Of a DNA stretch of 64,000 nt, positions 9,209-19,600 are shown in pieces (positions within the stretch are counted from its first letter, which is position 1; the number at the start of each line of letters is the position of its first letter). The notes under the pieces were generated by a model. That model saw only the letters and a program-made list of their open reading frames with translations, ran no database searches and was not told where the DNA came from. Made by a program: the position numbers and the translations under genes. Source of the stretch: Salinisphaera sp052044135 (lineage in GTDB: Bacteria > Pseudomonadota > Gammaproteobacteria > Nevskiales > Salinisphaeraceae); the NCBI RefSeq assembly GCF_052044135.1, contig NZ_JBQDYF010000020.1, positions 1-64,000 of the forward strand. The letters run 5' to 3'.

Positions 9209-10225
9209 ATGAATGCAATCGAAAAAAATAAAAAATTTCATTGGGTTAAAAGACTGATTGCATGGCGAAGCTATGTATATACGTTAGCCATATTCGCCGG
9301 CTTACTCGTTCTATTTTTTGTAGCTACGTATTCGGCATGCGATTGCGAAAGATCGTCGCCAGGAGGAAACGGGGAGCGGCTACAAGCGATCCTGCTAGGA
9401 GGTATCGTCTTGTGGCTCCTTCAAAATATTTTTACATATAGCCTATCTCGATATCATTGCGTCAGGTTATTAAAGGCGGACATTGATGGGCGCTGGCTCG
9501 GTGCCCAATTAGCAGCGGAGCACTTGGATCAATGGGTCGAGAAAAATAAAAATAAGACGCGGAACTACGAAACGCTTTTAATTGCGCGCGAAAATCATTT
9601 GGTATATCCCAGTCTCCAAGGACCGCTGCGCTTAGCTCTATGGGGAGGTGAAATTCCAGCGGTTCGGTATTTTTACCAATGCATGGAAGAAGTGGAATTA
9701 CGCGCCGGCATTATAGCGGACCATTACAAGGATCTGGATTTAACTGGTGCCGGATATGAAAATAAAAATAAAAATAGAATATTTAAAGAAATCAAAAGCA
9801 ATAAGGAGCGTATTACTGGTATCATTGGCGCGTGGTCAAAGGTCTATGACGAATCTGAGAAAAGTGTCGGCTATATCAGGAAGGTTGTTGCGAGATGGGT
9901 AACTGATGAGGACTCTGCAAAAAAAGACGGGGTTACACAAAAAAATCTCGCCAGAAAATTAGTCGCTAATCGCTTCCCGGCATACTTTGTTCTGCTCTTT
10001 ATTCCAGTTTGGTTCACAGTGACTGTCGCTTGGGTCTACTGGCATAATTTGCAATGTTCGAAAACTAGCGGGTTTTTTGTTTGCATTTCGGCGTTTTTTA
10101 TAATCGTATCCGGTATCGTTATGATTCTATTTATTTATGAATTGAATAAGAAACAAAAGTTTCAGTCGGATGTTCGCAAAGAAATCATCAGTAAAAAAGT
10201 GAAGACGCCGGCGGCCCAGCAGTAG
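9209..10225 (+). CDS. Orphan AT-rich four-helix membrane protein
   Basis: A 338-residue protein of unknown function. Four membrane segments are visible: about residues 23-42, 60-80, 258-278 and 288-310. Between the two pairs lies a charged soluble region of about 175 residues, rich in Lys, Asn and Glu (EKNKNKTRNYE, YENKNKNRIFKEIKSNK), with a conserved-looking WLGAQLAAEHLDQW. Base composition is far more AT-rich than the neighbours (runs such as aaaaataaaaa), a sign of foreign origin. It is flanked by IS elements on both sides and has no co-oriented partner. AGGGTG lies about eight bases above the ATG. The paired-helix plan with a cytosolic core is seen in some phage-defence effectors, but no family motif was recognised. 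Confidence 0.75.
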   Translation: MNAIEKNKKFHWVKRLIAWRSYVYTLAIFAGLLVLFFVATYSACDCERSSPGGNGERLQAILLGGIVLWLLQNIFTYSLSRYHCVRLLKADIDGRWLGAQLAAEHLDQWVEKNKNKTRNYETLLIARENHLVYPSLQGPLRLALWGGEIPAVRYFYQCMEEVELRAGIIADHYKDLDLTGAGYENKNKNRIFKEIKSNKERITGIIGAWSKVYDESEKSVGYIRKVVARWVTDEDSAKKDGVTQKNLARKLVANRFPAYFVLLFIPVWFTVTVAWVYWHNLQCSKTSGFFVCISAFFIIVSGIVMILFIYELNKKQKFQSDVRKEIISKKVKTPAAQQ

Positions 10226-10534
10226 ATTAGGTTCGTTCGTTGCTGTGTGTTCAGTTTCAAAGGACGGCCCGCAACTCATCGGCGTACTGACTCGCCTGGC
10301 TGGCGGGTACGCGCCACTTAAACCGTAGGCACTGAGCCGCCTCCCATGGTGTATTCCACTCGCGGTATCGAAGCGGCGCGCCGTGAAACTAAAAAATGCG
10401 ATGCACATAACCCTTGCGGGTCCCTATCAGTCAACGTAGTTGTCGCCTCAACGCAAACAGAAGGTGACGGGTTCTCCCCCGTTAATGCGGGCACTTCAAA
10501 GAAGGCTCATCATGGGGCCGAACAAGGAGTGTTT

Positions 10535-10819
10535 ATGCCACGCAAGAAGTACAGCGCCGAATTCAAGGCCGAAGCCGTCGAACTGGTGCGATCGTCATCA
10601 AGCAGCGCGAGCACGGTCGCCCGCGATCTCGGACTGAGCCCGACGATGCTCAACCGTTGGTGCCGCGAGACCCGGCGCTCGCCGAAGCCGAGCTTTCAGG
10701 GCACCGGCACGCCGCGTGATCAGGAGCTGGCCCGCCTTAAACGCGAACTCGCACAGGTCAAGAAGGAACGCGATTTTTTGCGCGACGCGGCAACGTACTT
10801 CGCCAAGGAATCGTCGTGA
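10535..10819 (+). CDS. IS3-family transposase OrfA (copy 3)
   Basis: A 94-residue helix-turn-helix protein (RKKYSAEFKAEAVELV, STVARDLGLSPTMLNRW) with a C-terminal zipper (LARLKRELAQVKKERDFL). GGAG lies six bases above the ATG. The heptamer T TTT TTG within GAT TTT TTG CGC is the probable -1 slip site. The stop overlaps a GTG start of orfB (GTGA). Confidence 0.88.
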   Translation: MPRKKYSAEFKAEAVELVRSSSSSASTVARDLGLSPTMLNRWCRETRRSPKPSFQGTGTPRDQELARLKRELAQVKKERDFLRDAATYFAKESS

Positions 10820-11433
10820 GGTACGCGACGATCCAACGTTGTCGCTCTGATTATCCCGTCCAGCTGATGTGCCGTTGCCTGAAAGTCTCGACCAGTGGCT
10901 TTTATGCCTGGGCGAGCCGATCGCCCAGTGCTCGGGCTCGTGCCAACGCCCGGCTGACCGAGAAGATTCACACGCTGCATCGCGACAGCGACGGTGTGTA
11001 CGGCGCCCCGCGGATCACCGAAACGCTGCAGTTCGAAGGCGAGACTGTCAGTCGCAATCGGGTGGCCCGGCTCATGGCGATCCAGGGACTGCAAGGCATC
11101 CCGCAACGGCGGCGTTGTCGGGCCAAGCCTTCCGGCGTTCGTCCGGCTCATGTCCGCAACCACCTCGAGCGCGACTTCGTCGCGCTGGAACCCAACACGA
11201 AATGGGTAACCGACATCACCTATATTCGTACCGCCGAAGCCTGGTTATACCTGTGCGTCGTCGTCGACCTCTATAACAAGGCCGTGGTCGGCTGGTCGAT
11301 GAGCACCCGCCAGACCCGGGATCTCGTACTCAAGGCCGTGTTGATGGCGCTCTGGCAGCGTGAGGCGTACGACGAGCCGGTCGTGTTGCACTCGGATAGT
11401 AAGAATACAGCTATCCGATTTCTCCAGATGGCT

Positions 11434-11610
11434 TGACTCGCACAGCGATCGACCGATTCTGGACAATCGGATGCCGTAAGGGTCCCCGGATGACCTGACC
11501 CGCACTCTGATCGACCTGTCGTGTCTTTCCACGGACCTGTCGGTCATCCGGGGATGCTTTGCGGTGAGGCTTCGCCTCGCCGACGCATGTGACCCGAGAA
11601 GGGCCTGAGC
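11434..11610 (+). ncRNA. Candidate IS110 bridge RNA in the left noncoding end
   Basis: IS110-group elements encode a bridge RNA before the recombinase gene. This stretch is highly structured. A perfect 13-bp stem is formed by 11483-11495 and 11542-11554, around a 46-base loop containing GACCTGTC twice (11513-11520, 11534-11541). A second hairpin pairs GGTGAGGC (11563-11570) with GCCTCGCC (11574-11581). A 21-base segment at 11434-11454 recurs, diverged, at 11496-11516. The loop holds GCACTCTGATCG (11502-11513), nearly identical to the insertion target GCACTCGGAT (11388-11397) followed by CG, as expected of a left target guide. The ends are guesses. Confidence 0.55.
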
Positions 11611-11691
11611 ACTGTCCCGTTACTGTCTTGTCCAGGCGACCGGTTGAAGTGAAGCCATGTCCTTGCGTTTCGCGTTCAACCGGAGCACGCC

Positions 11692-12771
11692 ATGAACAAG
11701 TCTGTCACGGACGACCAGCCTATTGTAGGCGGCGTCGATACACATAAGGAACAGCATGTGGCCGCCGTGGTCGATGCCCATGATCGCGTGCTGGACAGCG
11801 GCTTCTTTGCCGCCACACGGCACGGTTACAAGCAGATGGTGCGCTGGATGCGCACGTTCGGATCAGTCGAGCGTATTGGCGTGGAATCGACCGGTTCCTA
11901 TGGCGCCGGTCTGCTCCGTTATCTCAACCAGGCCGGGCTCGACGTGCTCGAGGTCACGACGCCCGACAAGACCGATCGGCGCAAGCGCGGCAAGAACGAT
12001 ACGATTGATGCCGAGAGTGCTGCTCATGCGGCATTTGCCGGCATACGCACCGTCACGCCGAAGACACGCGATGGCATGATCGAGTCTATACGGGTCCTCA
12101 GAACGGGCCGCAAGACAGCCATCTCAGCGCGCCGTGTGGCGCTTCAAATGATCCAGATGAACATCGTCAGTGCGCCGGACGAACTGCGAGAGTTGATACG
12201 GCACATGACGCGGATGCGGCTGATCCGGACGCTGGCCGCCTGGCGCCCCGATCTGACGGGCTACCGAGACGTCACCACAGCCTACCGGATCACGCTGAAA
12301 TCACTGGCCCGCCGGTATATCGAGCTGGATGACGAGATCGCCGACTACGATGCCATGATCAAGATGCTCGTCGATGAACTGGCGCCCGATCTGATCGCCC
12401 GCCGGGCGATCGGCTACAACTCCGCGTCTCAGCTGCTGATCACGGCCGGCGACAATCCGGAACGACTCCGCTCTGAGGCGAGCTTCGCAGCCCTATGCGG
12501 CGTGAGTCCTATCCCCGCATCATCGGGCAAAACGCATCGGCATCGGCTCAATCGCGGCGGCGACCGGGCGGCCAACAGCGCCTTGCATATCATCGCCATC
12601 GGACGACTAAGAACCGAGGAGCGCACACGCGTCTATGTCGACAAACGCATCGCCGAAGGCCACTCCAAGCTCGAAGCCATCCGATGCTTGAAGCGCTATA
12701 TCGCCCGCGAGGTCTATCGGTTGCTGCGGGATCGCAATCAGGCAATCAATCAGGCACAAATTACCGCTTGA
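11692..12771 (+). CDS. IS110-family transposase (DEDD recombinase)
   Basis: A 359-residue recombinase. The N-terminal RuvC-like DEDD domain shows GVDTHKEQH (Asp), GVESTGSYG (Glu) and KNDTIDAESAAHAA (two Asp). The C-terminal Transposase_20 domain shows FAALCGVSPIPASSGKTH, containing the serine nucleophile region, and RHRLNRGGDRAANSAL. It is full length and uninterrupted, so the element may be active. The ATG follows the structured left end described separately. Confidence 0.92.
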   Translation: MNKSVTDDQPIVGGVDTHKEQHVAAVVDAHDRVLDSGFFAATRHGYKQMVRWMRTFGSVERIGVESTGSYGAGLLRYLNQAGLDVLEVTTPDKTDRRKRGKNDTIDAESAAHAAFAGIRTVTPKTRDGMIESIRVLRTGRKTAISARRVALQMIQMNIVSAPDELRELIRHMTRMRLIRTLAAWRPDLTGYRDVTTAYRITLKSLARRYIELDDEIADYDAMIKMLVDELAPDLIARRAIGYNSASQLLITAGDNPERLRSEASFAALCGVSPIPASSGKTHRHRLNRGGDRAANSALHIIAIGRLRTEERTRVYVDKRIAEGHSKLEAIRCLKRYIAREVYRLLRDRNQAINQAQITA

Positions 12772-13138
12772 CTCTTAGAAGGGCGTCCGCGGTACGCAAT
12801 TTACGAGCGACGACTACCAACGCTTTCTACGCGGCCACCACCTGATCTGCAGCATGAGCGCGGTCGGCCACTGCGGTGACAATGCCGCGGCCGAAGGCTT
12901 CTTCGGCATGCTCAAGCGAGAGCGCGTGAACCGGCGCCGTTACCAGACGTTGGCCGAAGCTCGAACTGATGTCTTCGATTACATCGAGCGCTTCCATAAT
13001 CCGCGTATCCGAAAACGGATGGCGGCTGAGGACCAGAAGTATCCGTTAACCTTTTCTCAACCGTCCGCGGAAACGGCGTAGAACCCATCCCAGGGCTACT
13101 CAGAAGGATAGGGTCGCTGAAACCTGAGGTCGAGACGG

Positions 13139-13573
13139 TCAGCTGTAACGGCGAGGGACAAGCCCGATCGCGAGGATGTCCAGGCGCGACTCCATCCGCT
13201 GACGCATCACATAACCTCTCCGTTCCATGGCCGCCGAGCCAAGACTCTCGATCGTATGTGCGTTGGCAGACAGATTGAGTTTGTGCCGGCGTGTATTCAT
13301 GGCCTCACAGGCGGTCCCGGTCGGCGATTGGCTGCTGCTGCTGACGAACTCGCAAGCGGGCTGCTGCAAGGCGCCATCGTGATGAGGTGACAACAGGCCC
13401 GACACGCGTCGAGCAGTGGTAGATAACTTGTCCAGCGCCGATGGTCCGTACCTAATTCGGTGCGGGGCGGGAGTCGCCTCGGGTTTGGCAACACAACACG
13501 GATGATGGCTATGGATGACCGCAAAGCGTGCCAGCGAAGCAAGCAGGGTAACGGGTGTTGTGCTGTTATTCAT
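13139..13573 (-). CDS. Doubtful hypothetical ORF between IS3 copy 3 and cgs
   Basis: A 144-codon minus-strand frame lies in the 516-base gap between the IS3 end and the glucan synthase gene. It begins MNNSTTPVTLLASLARF and has no recognised motif, helix or signal peptide; composition is low in structure-forming pattern. It may be real and divergent from cgs, or an open frame by chance in high-GC DNA. Nothing else was seen in 13090-13605. Confidence 0.2.
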   Translation of the reverse strand: MNNSTTPVTLLASLARFAVIHSHHPCCVAKPEATPAPHRIRYGPSALDKLSTTARRVSGLLSPHHDGALQQPACEFVSSSSQSPTGTACEAMNTRRHKLNLSANAHTIESLGSAAMERRGYVMRQRMESRLDILAIGLVPRRYS

Positions 13574-13605
13574 AAGCACTATGCGCTTGTTGTCAGGCGG
13601 ATAGA

Positions 13606-16600
13606 ATGATTCGCGGCCGCCCATTCAAGCTCAAGACCTTGTCCAGAGTGGCCGGTGTTATGCGCGGCCGCGGTGTGGCTAGCGAAGATGCGGATGTAGA
13701 TGCCACGCCATTGCACGCGGAGTTGTTCAGTGTTGAGCAGATGGCCCGGCACGGCCAAGCGCTGGCCGGGTTGCATGTATTGGGCAATGGGCGGCTGATC
13801 GACCCTTTGCTGAGGCGGTTGGACGACAACGAGCGGGTGCTGATCGCGACCTGCCGCGTGCTCACTACAGCGACGGCTTCACGGCTGCGGATCGCGCCGG
13901 CCGGTGAATGGATGCTCGACAATCTGTACCTGATCGAGGAACAGATCCGTATCGCTCGTCGGCATCTGCCGCGTGATTACAGCCGCGAACTGCCGCGCCT
14001 GGCGAACGGTCCTTCCAAGGGGCTGCCGCGGGTTTACGATCTCGCGCTCGAGGTCATCGCTCATGGGGATGGCCGGGTAGATTCTGAACTGCTCAGCGGC
14101 TTCCTGGCGGCCTACCAGACGGTTACGGCGCTCACGCTCGGTGAGCTGTGGGCGATTCCGATCATGTTGCGCCTTGCGTTGATCGAGAATCTGCGTCGCG
14201 TCGCGGCCCGCACCAGCGCTGCGCGCCTGCAACTGAACCAGGCCCAGGCCTGGGCCGACCAGATGATGGCGATTGCCGAGAAAGATCCGAAGAGCCTGGT
14301 TCTGGTGATCGCCGACATGGCGCGCTCGAACCCGCCCATGACCAGCCCGTTCGTGGCTGAACTCGTGCGTTGTCTGCAGGGCCACGGGCCGGCACTCGCG
14401 CTGCCGCTGACCTGGGTTGCACAGCGCCTGGCTGAATCGAGCGAGACCATCGACCGGCTCGTGAGCACAGAGAACCAGCAGCGGGCCGGCGACCAGGTCT
14501 CGATCAGCAATACCATTACCAGCCTGCGTTTTCTGGGGGCCGAGGACTGGCGCACCTTCGTCGAGACCCACAGCGTGGTCGAGCGGATCCTGCTCACGGA
14601 CCCGGCCGACTGCTACGCGGCTATGGATTTCGCGACCCGGGATCTTTATCGACAGGTGGTTGATCGGCTGGCCAAGCGCAGCGACCTTTCCGAGAGCGAG
14701 GTTGCGCGCTCGGCGATCCGACTGGCCGAGAATGCCGGCAATGGCGCGAATCACGATGCGCCGATCCGCCATATCGGTTTTTATCTGGTCGACGCCGGCA
14801 TCGATCAATTGGAAGATGCAATTGAGGCTCGACAGACGCTGCTGGCGCGCGTGGGCCGCCATGTCGGCCGCGCCCGCGTACCGCTGTATCTCGGCTCGAT
14901 CGCCTTGATGACGCTCATCTTCAGCGCTGGCCTGCTGGCGCTGGCTGACAACGGTCGGCCGATGGGGTGGCTGCTGGTGTTGCTCGGCTTGATCGCGCTG
15001 CTGGCTACAAGCCAGCTCGCCTCGGCCGTGTCCAACTGGTCGGCGACGGCGATGATCATGCCCAAGCGGTTGCCGCGGATGGATTTCTCGGCCGGGTTGC
15101 CGCAATCGCTGCGCACTCTGGTGGTGGTGCCGAGCATGCTCGGCAACAGCGAAGGGGTGGAGTCGCTGCTTGAGGCGTTGGAGGTTCGTTTTCTCGGCAA
15201 CCGCGACGCCGTGGTGCATTTCGCACTGCTCACCGATTCGAAAGATGCTGATGTCGAGACCGCGCCGGAGGACTCTGCTCTGCTGGAACAGGCGCGGGTC
15301 GGCATCGAGACGCTCAACGCCAAATACCCGGGCATGGGTTGCGACCGTTTTTTCCTGTTTCACCGGCCGCGTGTCTGGAACGACGCAGAGCAGTGCTGGA
15401 TGGGGCGCGAACGCAAGCGCGGCAAGCTGGCCGATCTGAATGCGGCGCTTAGAGGGCAGGGCTGGCAGGCGTTTTCCTGCGTGACGGGCGACGTCGACAC
15501 GCTGACCGCGGTGCAGTACGTGATTACGCTGGATACCGATACCCAGCTGCCGCGCGATGCGGCGCGCGAACTGGTCGGCACTATGGCGCATCCGCTCAAC
15601 CGCCCGCGCTATGACGAGGGCCGGCAACGTGTCCGTGCTGGCTACGGAATCCTGCAACCGCGCATGGCAGCAAGCCTGTCGGCCACGAGTCGTTCCCACT
15701 ATGGCGCTCTGTTCGGCAGCGAACCGGGCATCGATCCGTATACGCGCTCGGCCTCGGATGTGTATCAGGATCTGTTCGGCGAGGGCTCGTTCATCGGCAA
15801 GGGCATCTACGATGTCGATGCCTTCGAGACCACGCTCAAGGGCCGTTTTCCGGATAACCGCATTCTCAGCCATGATCTGCTGGAAGGGTGTCACGCCCGC
15901 TCCGGATTGATCAGCGACGTGCACTTGTACGAAGCCTATCCGACGCGCTATGCCGCGGATGTCGGCCGGCGGGCGCGCTGGATTCGCGGGGACTGGCAGA
16001 TCCTGCAGTGGCTGATGCCCTGGGTGCCGCGCGCCGATCACGGCTTCCAGCGCAACCTGTTGCCGTCCTTGTCGCGCTGGAAGATCGCCGACAACCTGCG
16101 TCGCAGTGTGGTGCCGGCAGCCCTGGTGGCGTTGCTGGTGTTCGGCTGGTGGTGGGTGCCGCAGACGGCGGCCTGGACGTTGGCGGTGCTGGGGATCCTG
16201 CTATTGCCGACGGCGTTGATCAGTGTTGTCGCGGCGGTGCGCCGTCCCGAGGACATCCCGTGGCGCCAGCATCTGGCTGCTGTGCTGATGGTGGCACGAC
16301 ATAGTTTTGCCCAGGCCGGTTTCACGATTGCCTGTCTGCCGTATGAGGCGTTTTTCAGTCTCGACGCCATTGCGCGCAGCCTCTGGCGGATGCTGATCAG
16401 CGGCCGTGGTCTATTGGAATGGCGGGTCTCGGGTGGGCCGGATGACGACCACTTGCCCGATGTCCGGACGACCTATCGCGTGATGTGGGCTGGCCCGGCC
16501 GTGAGCGTGATTGCAGCATCCGGCATCGTGCTGTTCCAGCCGTGGGCCGGGTTCGCGGCGGCGCCGGTACTGCTGCTGTGGTTGTTGGGTCCGGCGCTGG

Positions 16601-19600
16601 CCTGGTGGGTCAGTCAGCCGCTTCGACGGGCCGATCCGCACCTGAGTGATGAGCAAACGCTGTTCCTGCGCCGCACGGCCCGCAACAGCTGGATGTTCTT
16701 CGAGCACTTCGTGACTGCCGAAGACCATTGGCTACCGCCCGACAATTTTCAGGAGGAGCCGGGGCCCGTGATCGCCCACCGTACCTCGCCGACCAACATC
16801 GGGCTGGCGCTGCTGGCTAATCTGGCGGCCCGCGATTTTGGTTATATCACCGCGGGCACGCTGCTCGATCGCACTGCCGATACCTTCGCCACGATGAACC
16901 AACTGGAGCGTTACCAGGGCCATTTCTACAACTGGTACGACACCCAGTCGCTACAGCCGTTGCCGCCGCGTTATGTGTCATCGGTCGACAGCGGCAATCT
17001 CGCCGGCCATCTGCTCACGTTGCGCGCGGCTCTGGAAGCGCTGCCCGATGAGCCGGTTGTCGAGCCGCGCCTGTTGGAGGGACTGGCAGATACGCTCGCG
17101 ATGCTGGTACAGGCCGCGCCGGAATCACTGCAGGACGACGTCGCCTGGCTGGATGCCCTGCTGGCACCCACCGGACGCGCCTGGCCGACCACGCTGTCCG
17201 GCATCTGGGACCGGCTGAACCCGCTGAGCAAGGCGGCCATCGATCTGGAAGATCGCCTGGACGGCGCGGTGCCCGAGGCGACGCGGGCGACGCTGGCGGC
17301 GCTGCTGCGACAAACCCGTGCTGCGCTCGCGGAGCTCGATCGCTTTGCGCCGTGGCTGGGCCTGCCCGAGCCCCCGGGGCCTCTGCAAGGCTTCCTCGAT
17401 CTGGATGCGATCTACACGCTCCGGGCGCTCACCGCGAGCAGTGTCGAGCTGGTCGCCCGGGTCGATGCGCGTATCAACCTCTGTTCGCCGGCGGACTACG
17501 ATGCGTGGGTGTGGCTGCACGATCTGCGGGGGGCCATCGTCACCGCGGGACAGCGCGCGAACGCGCGTATCGATCGCTGCGGGCTGCTGGCCGGGCAAGC
17601 GGGCGCCTTCGCCAGCATGAACTATGCGTTTCTTTACGATCACACACGTCACCTGCTGGCGATCGGCTATAACGTCGACGATTTCCGCTGTGATGCCAGC
17701 GTCTACGATCTATTGGCCTCCGAGTCCCGATTGTGTTGTTTCGTAGCGATTGCGCAGGGGCAGCTACCGCAGGAGGCCTGGTTCGCGCTGGGCCGTCTGT
17801 TGACGACTGCCGCCGGGTCACGCGTGCTGCTGTCCTGGACCGGCTCGATGTTCGAGTATCTGATGCCGCTGCTCGTCATGCCCTCCTATGACGGCACGCT
17901 GCTCGACCAGACCTATCGCGCCGCCGTGTCGCGACAGATCGCCTACGGCAAGCAGCGCGCGATGCCCTGGGGGGTCTCGGAGTCCGGCTATGGCAGCCTC
18001 GATGCCAGCCAGAACTATCGTTATCAGGCCTTTGGCGTGCCGGGTCTCGGCCTCAAGCCCGGCCTCGCCGAGGACGCGGTGGTAGCACCTTATGCCTCGG
18101 CGCTGGCGTTGCTGATCGCGCCCGAGGCGGCCTGTGCCAACCTGCAACGACTGGCGGACGACGGTCTGGAAGGCCGCTACGGTTTCTACGAGGCTATTGA
18201 TTACACGCCCACCCGATTGCTCGCTAGCCAATCGAGCGTGGTGGTGCGCTCGTTCATGGCGCATCACCAGGGCATGAGTCTGCTGGCGCTGGGTTCGCTG
18301 CTGCTGGGCCCTCGCATGCAGCAACGTTTCGCATCCGATCCGCTGTGCCAGGCGACTCTGCTGCTGCTGCAGGAGCGTAGTCCCAAGACGCCGATCGTGC
18401 ATACCCACGTCGGGCAACTGGCGCGCCAGAGCGTGCTTGATGAAGTAGCGGCTGTGCCACTGTGTCTGCCGATCGGCGCACATACACCGACCCCGGAGGT
18501 GCAGTTGCTGTCCAATGGTCGGTATCAGGTGATGATGACCAATGCCGGCGGCGGCTACAGCCGCTGGAAGGATCTGGCCATCAGCCGCTGGCGCGAGGAC
18601 GTCACGCGCGATGACTGGGGCACCTTTGTCTATCTTCGGGATGTCGACAGCGGCGCGGTCTGGTCGGCCACCCATCAGCCGACCCGGGCGCCGGCGACGG
18701 CCTATGAGGCGATGTTCTCCGAAGGGCGCGCTGAATACCGGCGTCGGGATCACGACATCGAGACTTATACCGAGATCGTGGTCTCGCCGGAGGATGATAT
18801 CGAGCTGCGCCGGATCCGCCTGACCAACGGGTCGCGCATGCCGCGCACGATCGAGATCACCAGCTACGCTGAAGTGGTGCTGGCGTCACAGGCGTCCGAC
18901 ATGACCCAGCCGGGCTTCGGCAATCTGTTCGTACAGACCGAGCTCGTCGAATCCCAACGCGCGATCCTGTGTACCCGACGCCCACGCGCGCCCGAGGAAG
19001 CCACGCCGTGGATGTTCCACCTGATGGCGGCCAACAGCACGATACTGGACACGGTCTCCTGCGAAACCGATCGCATGCGTTTCATTGGCCGAGGTCGAGA
19101 TCTGGTCGCGCCGGCGGCCATGGACGCGGCCGGGCCCTTGTCGGGGACCGTGGGCTCCGTGCTCGACCCGATCGTGTCGATTCGGGCTCGGATCGTGCTC
19201 GCGCCGGAGCAGTCGGCCACAGTCGATCTCGTCAGTGGCGCGGCCGACGACCGGGCTGCCTGCATGGCGCTCGTCGGTAAATATCAGGATCGACATTTCG
19301 CCGACCGAGTGCGCGATATCGCCGCGACCCATAGCGGCGTGACGCTGCGCCAGATCAATGCCAGCGAGGTCGATGCCCAGCTCTACCGGCGTCTGGCCGG
19401 CTCGGTGATCTATGCCAACGCCCGCCTGCGCGCCGATGCGGGCTTGCTGGCGCAGAACCGGCGCGGCCAGTCGGGCCTTTGGGGCTATGCCATCTCGGGC
19501 GATCTGCCGATCGTGCTGCTCAAGATATCCAGCAGCGAGCACATCGAGCTGGCCCGCCAGCTGATCCAGTGCCATGCGTATTGGCGGCTGAAGGGCCTGA

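Larger units (their letters stand above)
11398..12787 (+). mobile_element. IS110-family insertion sequence inside IS3 orfB
   Basis: About 1390 bp with a DEDD transposase gene, a long noncoding left end (about 294 bp) and a very short right end (16 bp). No terminal inverted repeats are seen, as is normal for IS110. Limits come from where the IS3 orfB reading is lost and regained (GAT at 11395-11397; CGC at 12788-12790) and are good to a few bases. Confidence 0.85.
10816..13081 (+). pseudogene. IS3-family orfB interrupted by an IS110-family element
   Basis: The reading frame runs from a GTG at 10816 to the second catalytic Asp (VVLHSD, ending at 11397) and resumes at 12788 with RGTQFTSDDYQRFLRG, then AAAEGFFGMLKRER, which supplies the catalytic Glu, and ends at 13081. 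The first Asp is in WVTDITYI. Joined, the parts make a normal DDE transposase; as it stands the element cannot make OrfB. After 11397 the frame reads into IS110 sequence and stops at 11436. Confidence 0.9.
10465..13089 (+). mobile_element. IS3-family element, copy 3, split by an IS110-family element
   Basis: A third IS3-family element from a different group. The ends are similar: GACGGGTTCTCCCCCGTT at the left (10466 on) and the complement of GATGGGTTCTACGCCGTT at the right (to about 13089). It carries orfA and an orfB cut in two by an IS110-family element (about 11398-12787). The original element would be about 1.24 kb. The ends are approximate to a few bases. The stretch 10226-10464 to its left shows no gene. 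Confidence 0.85.
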
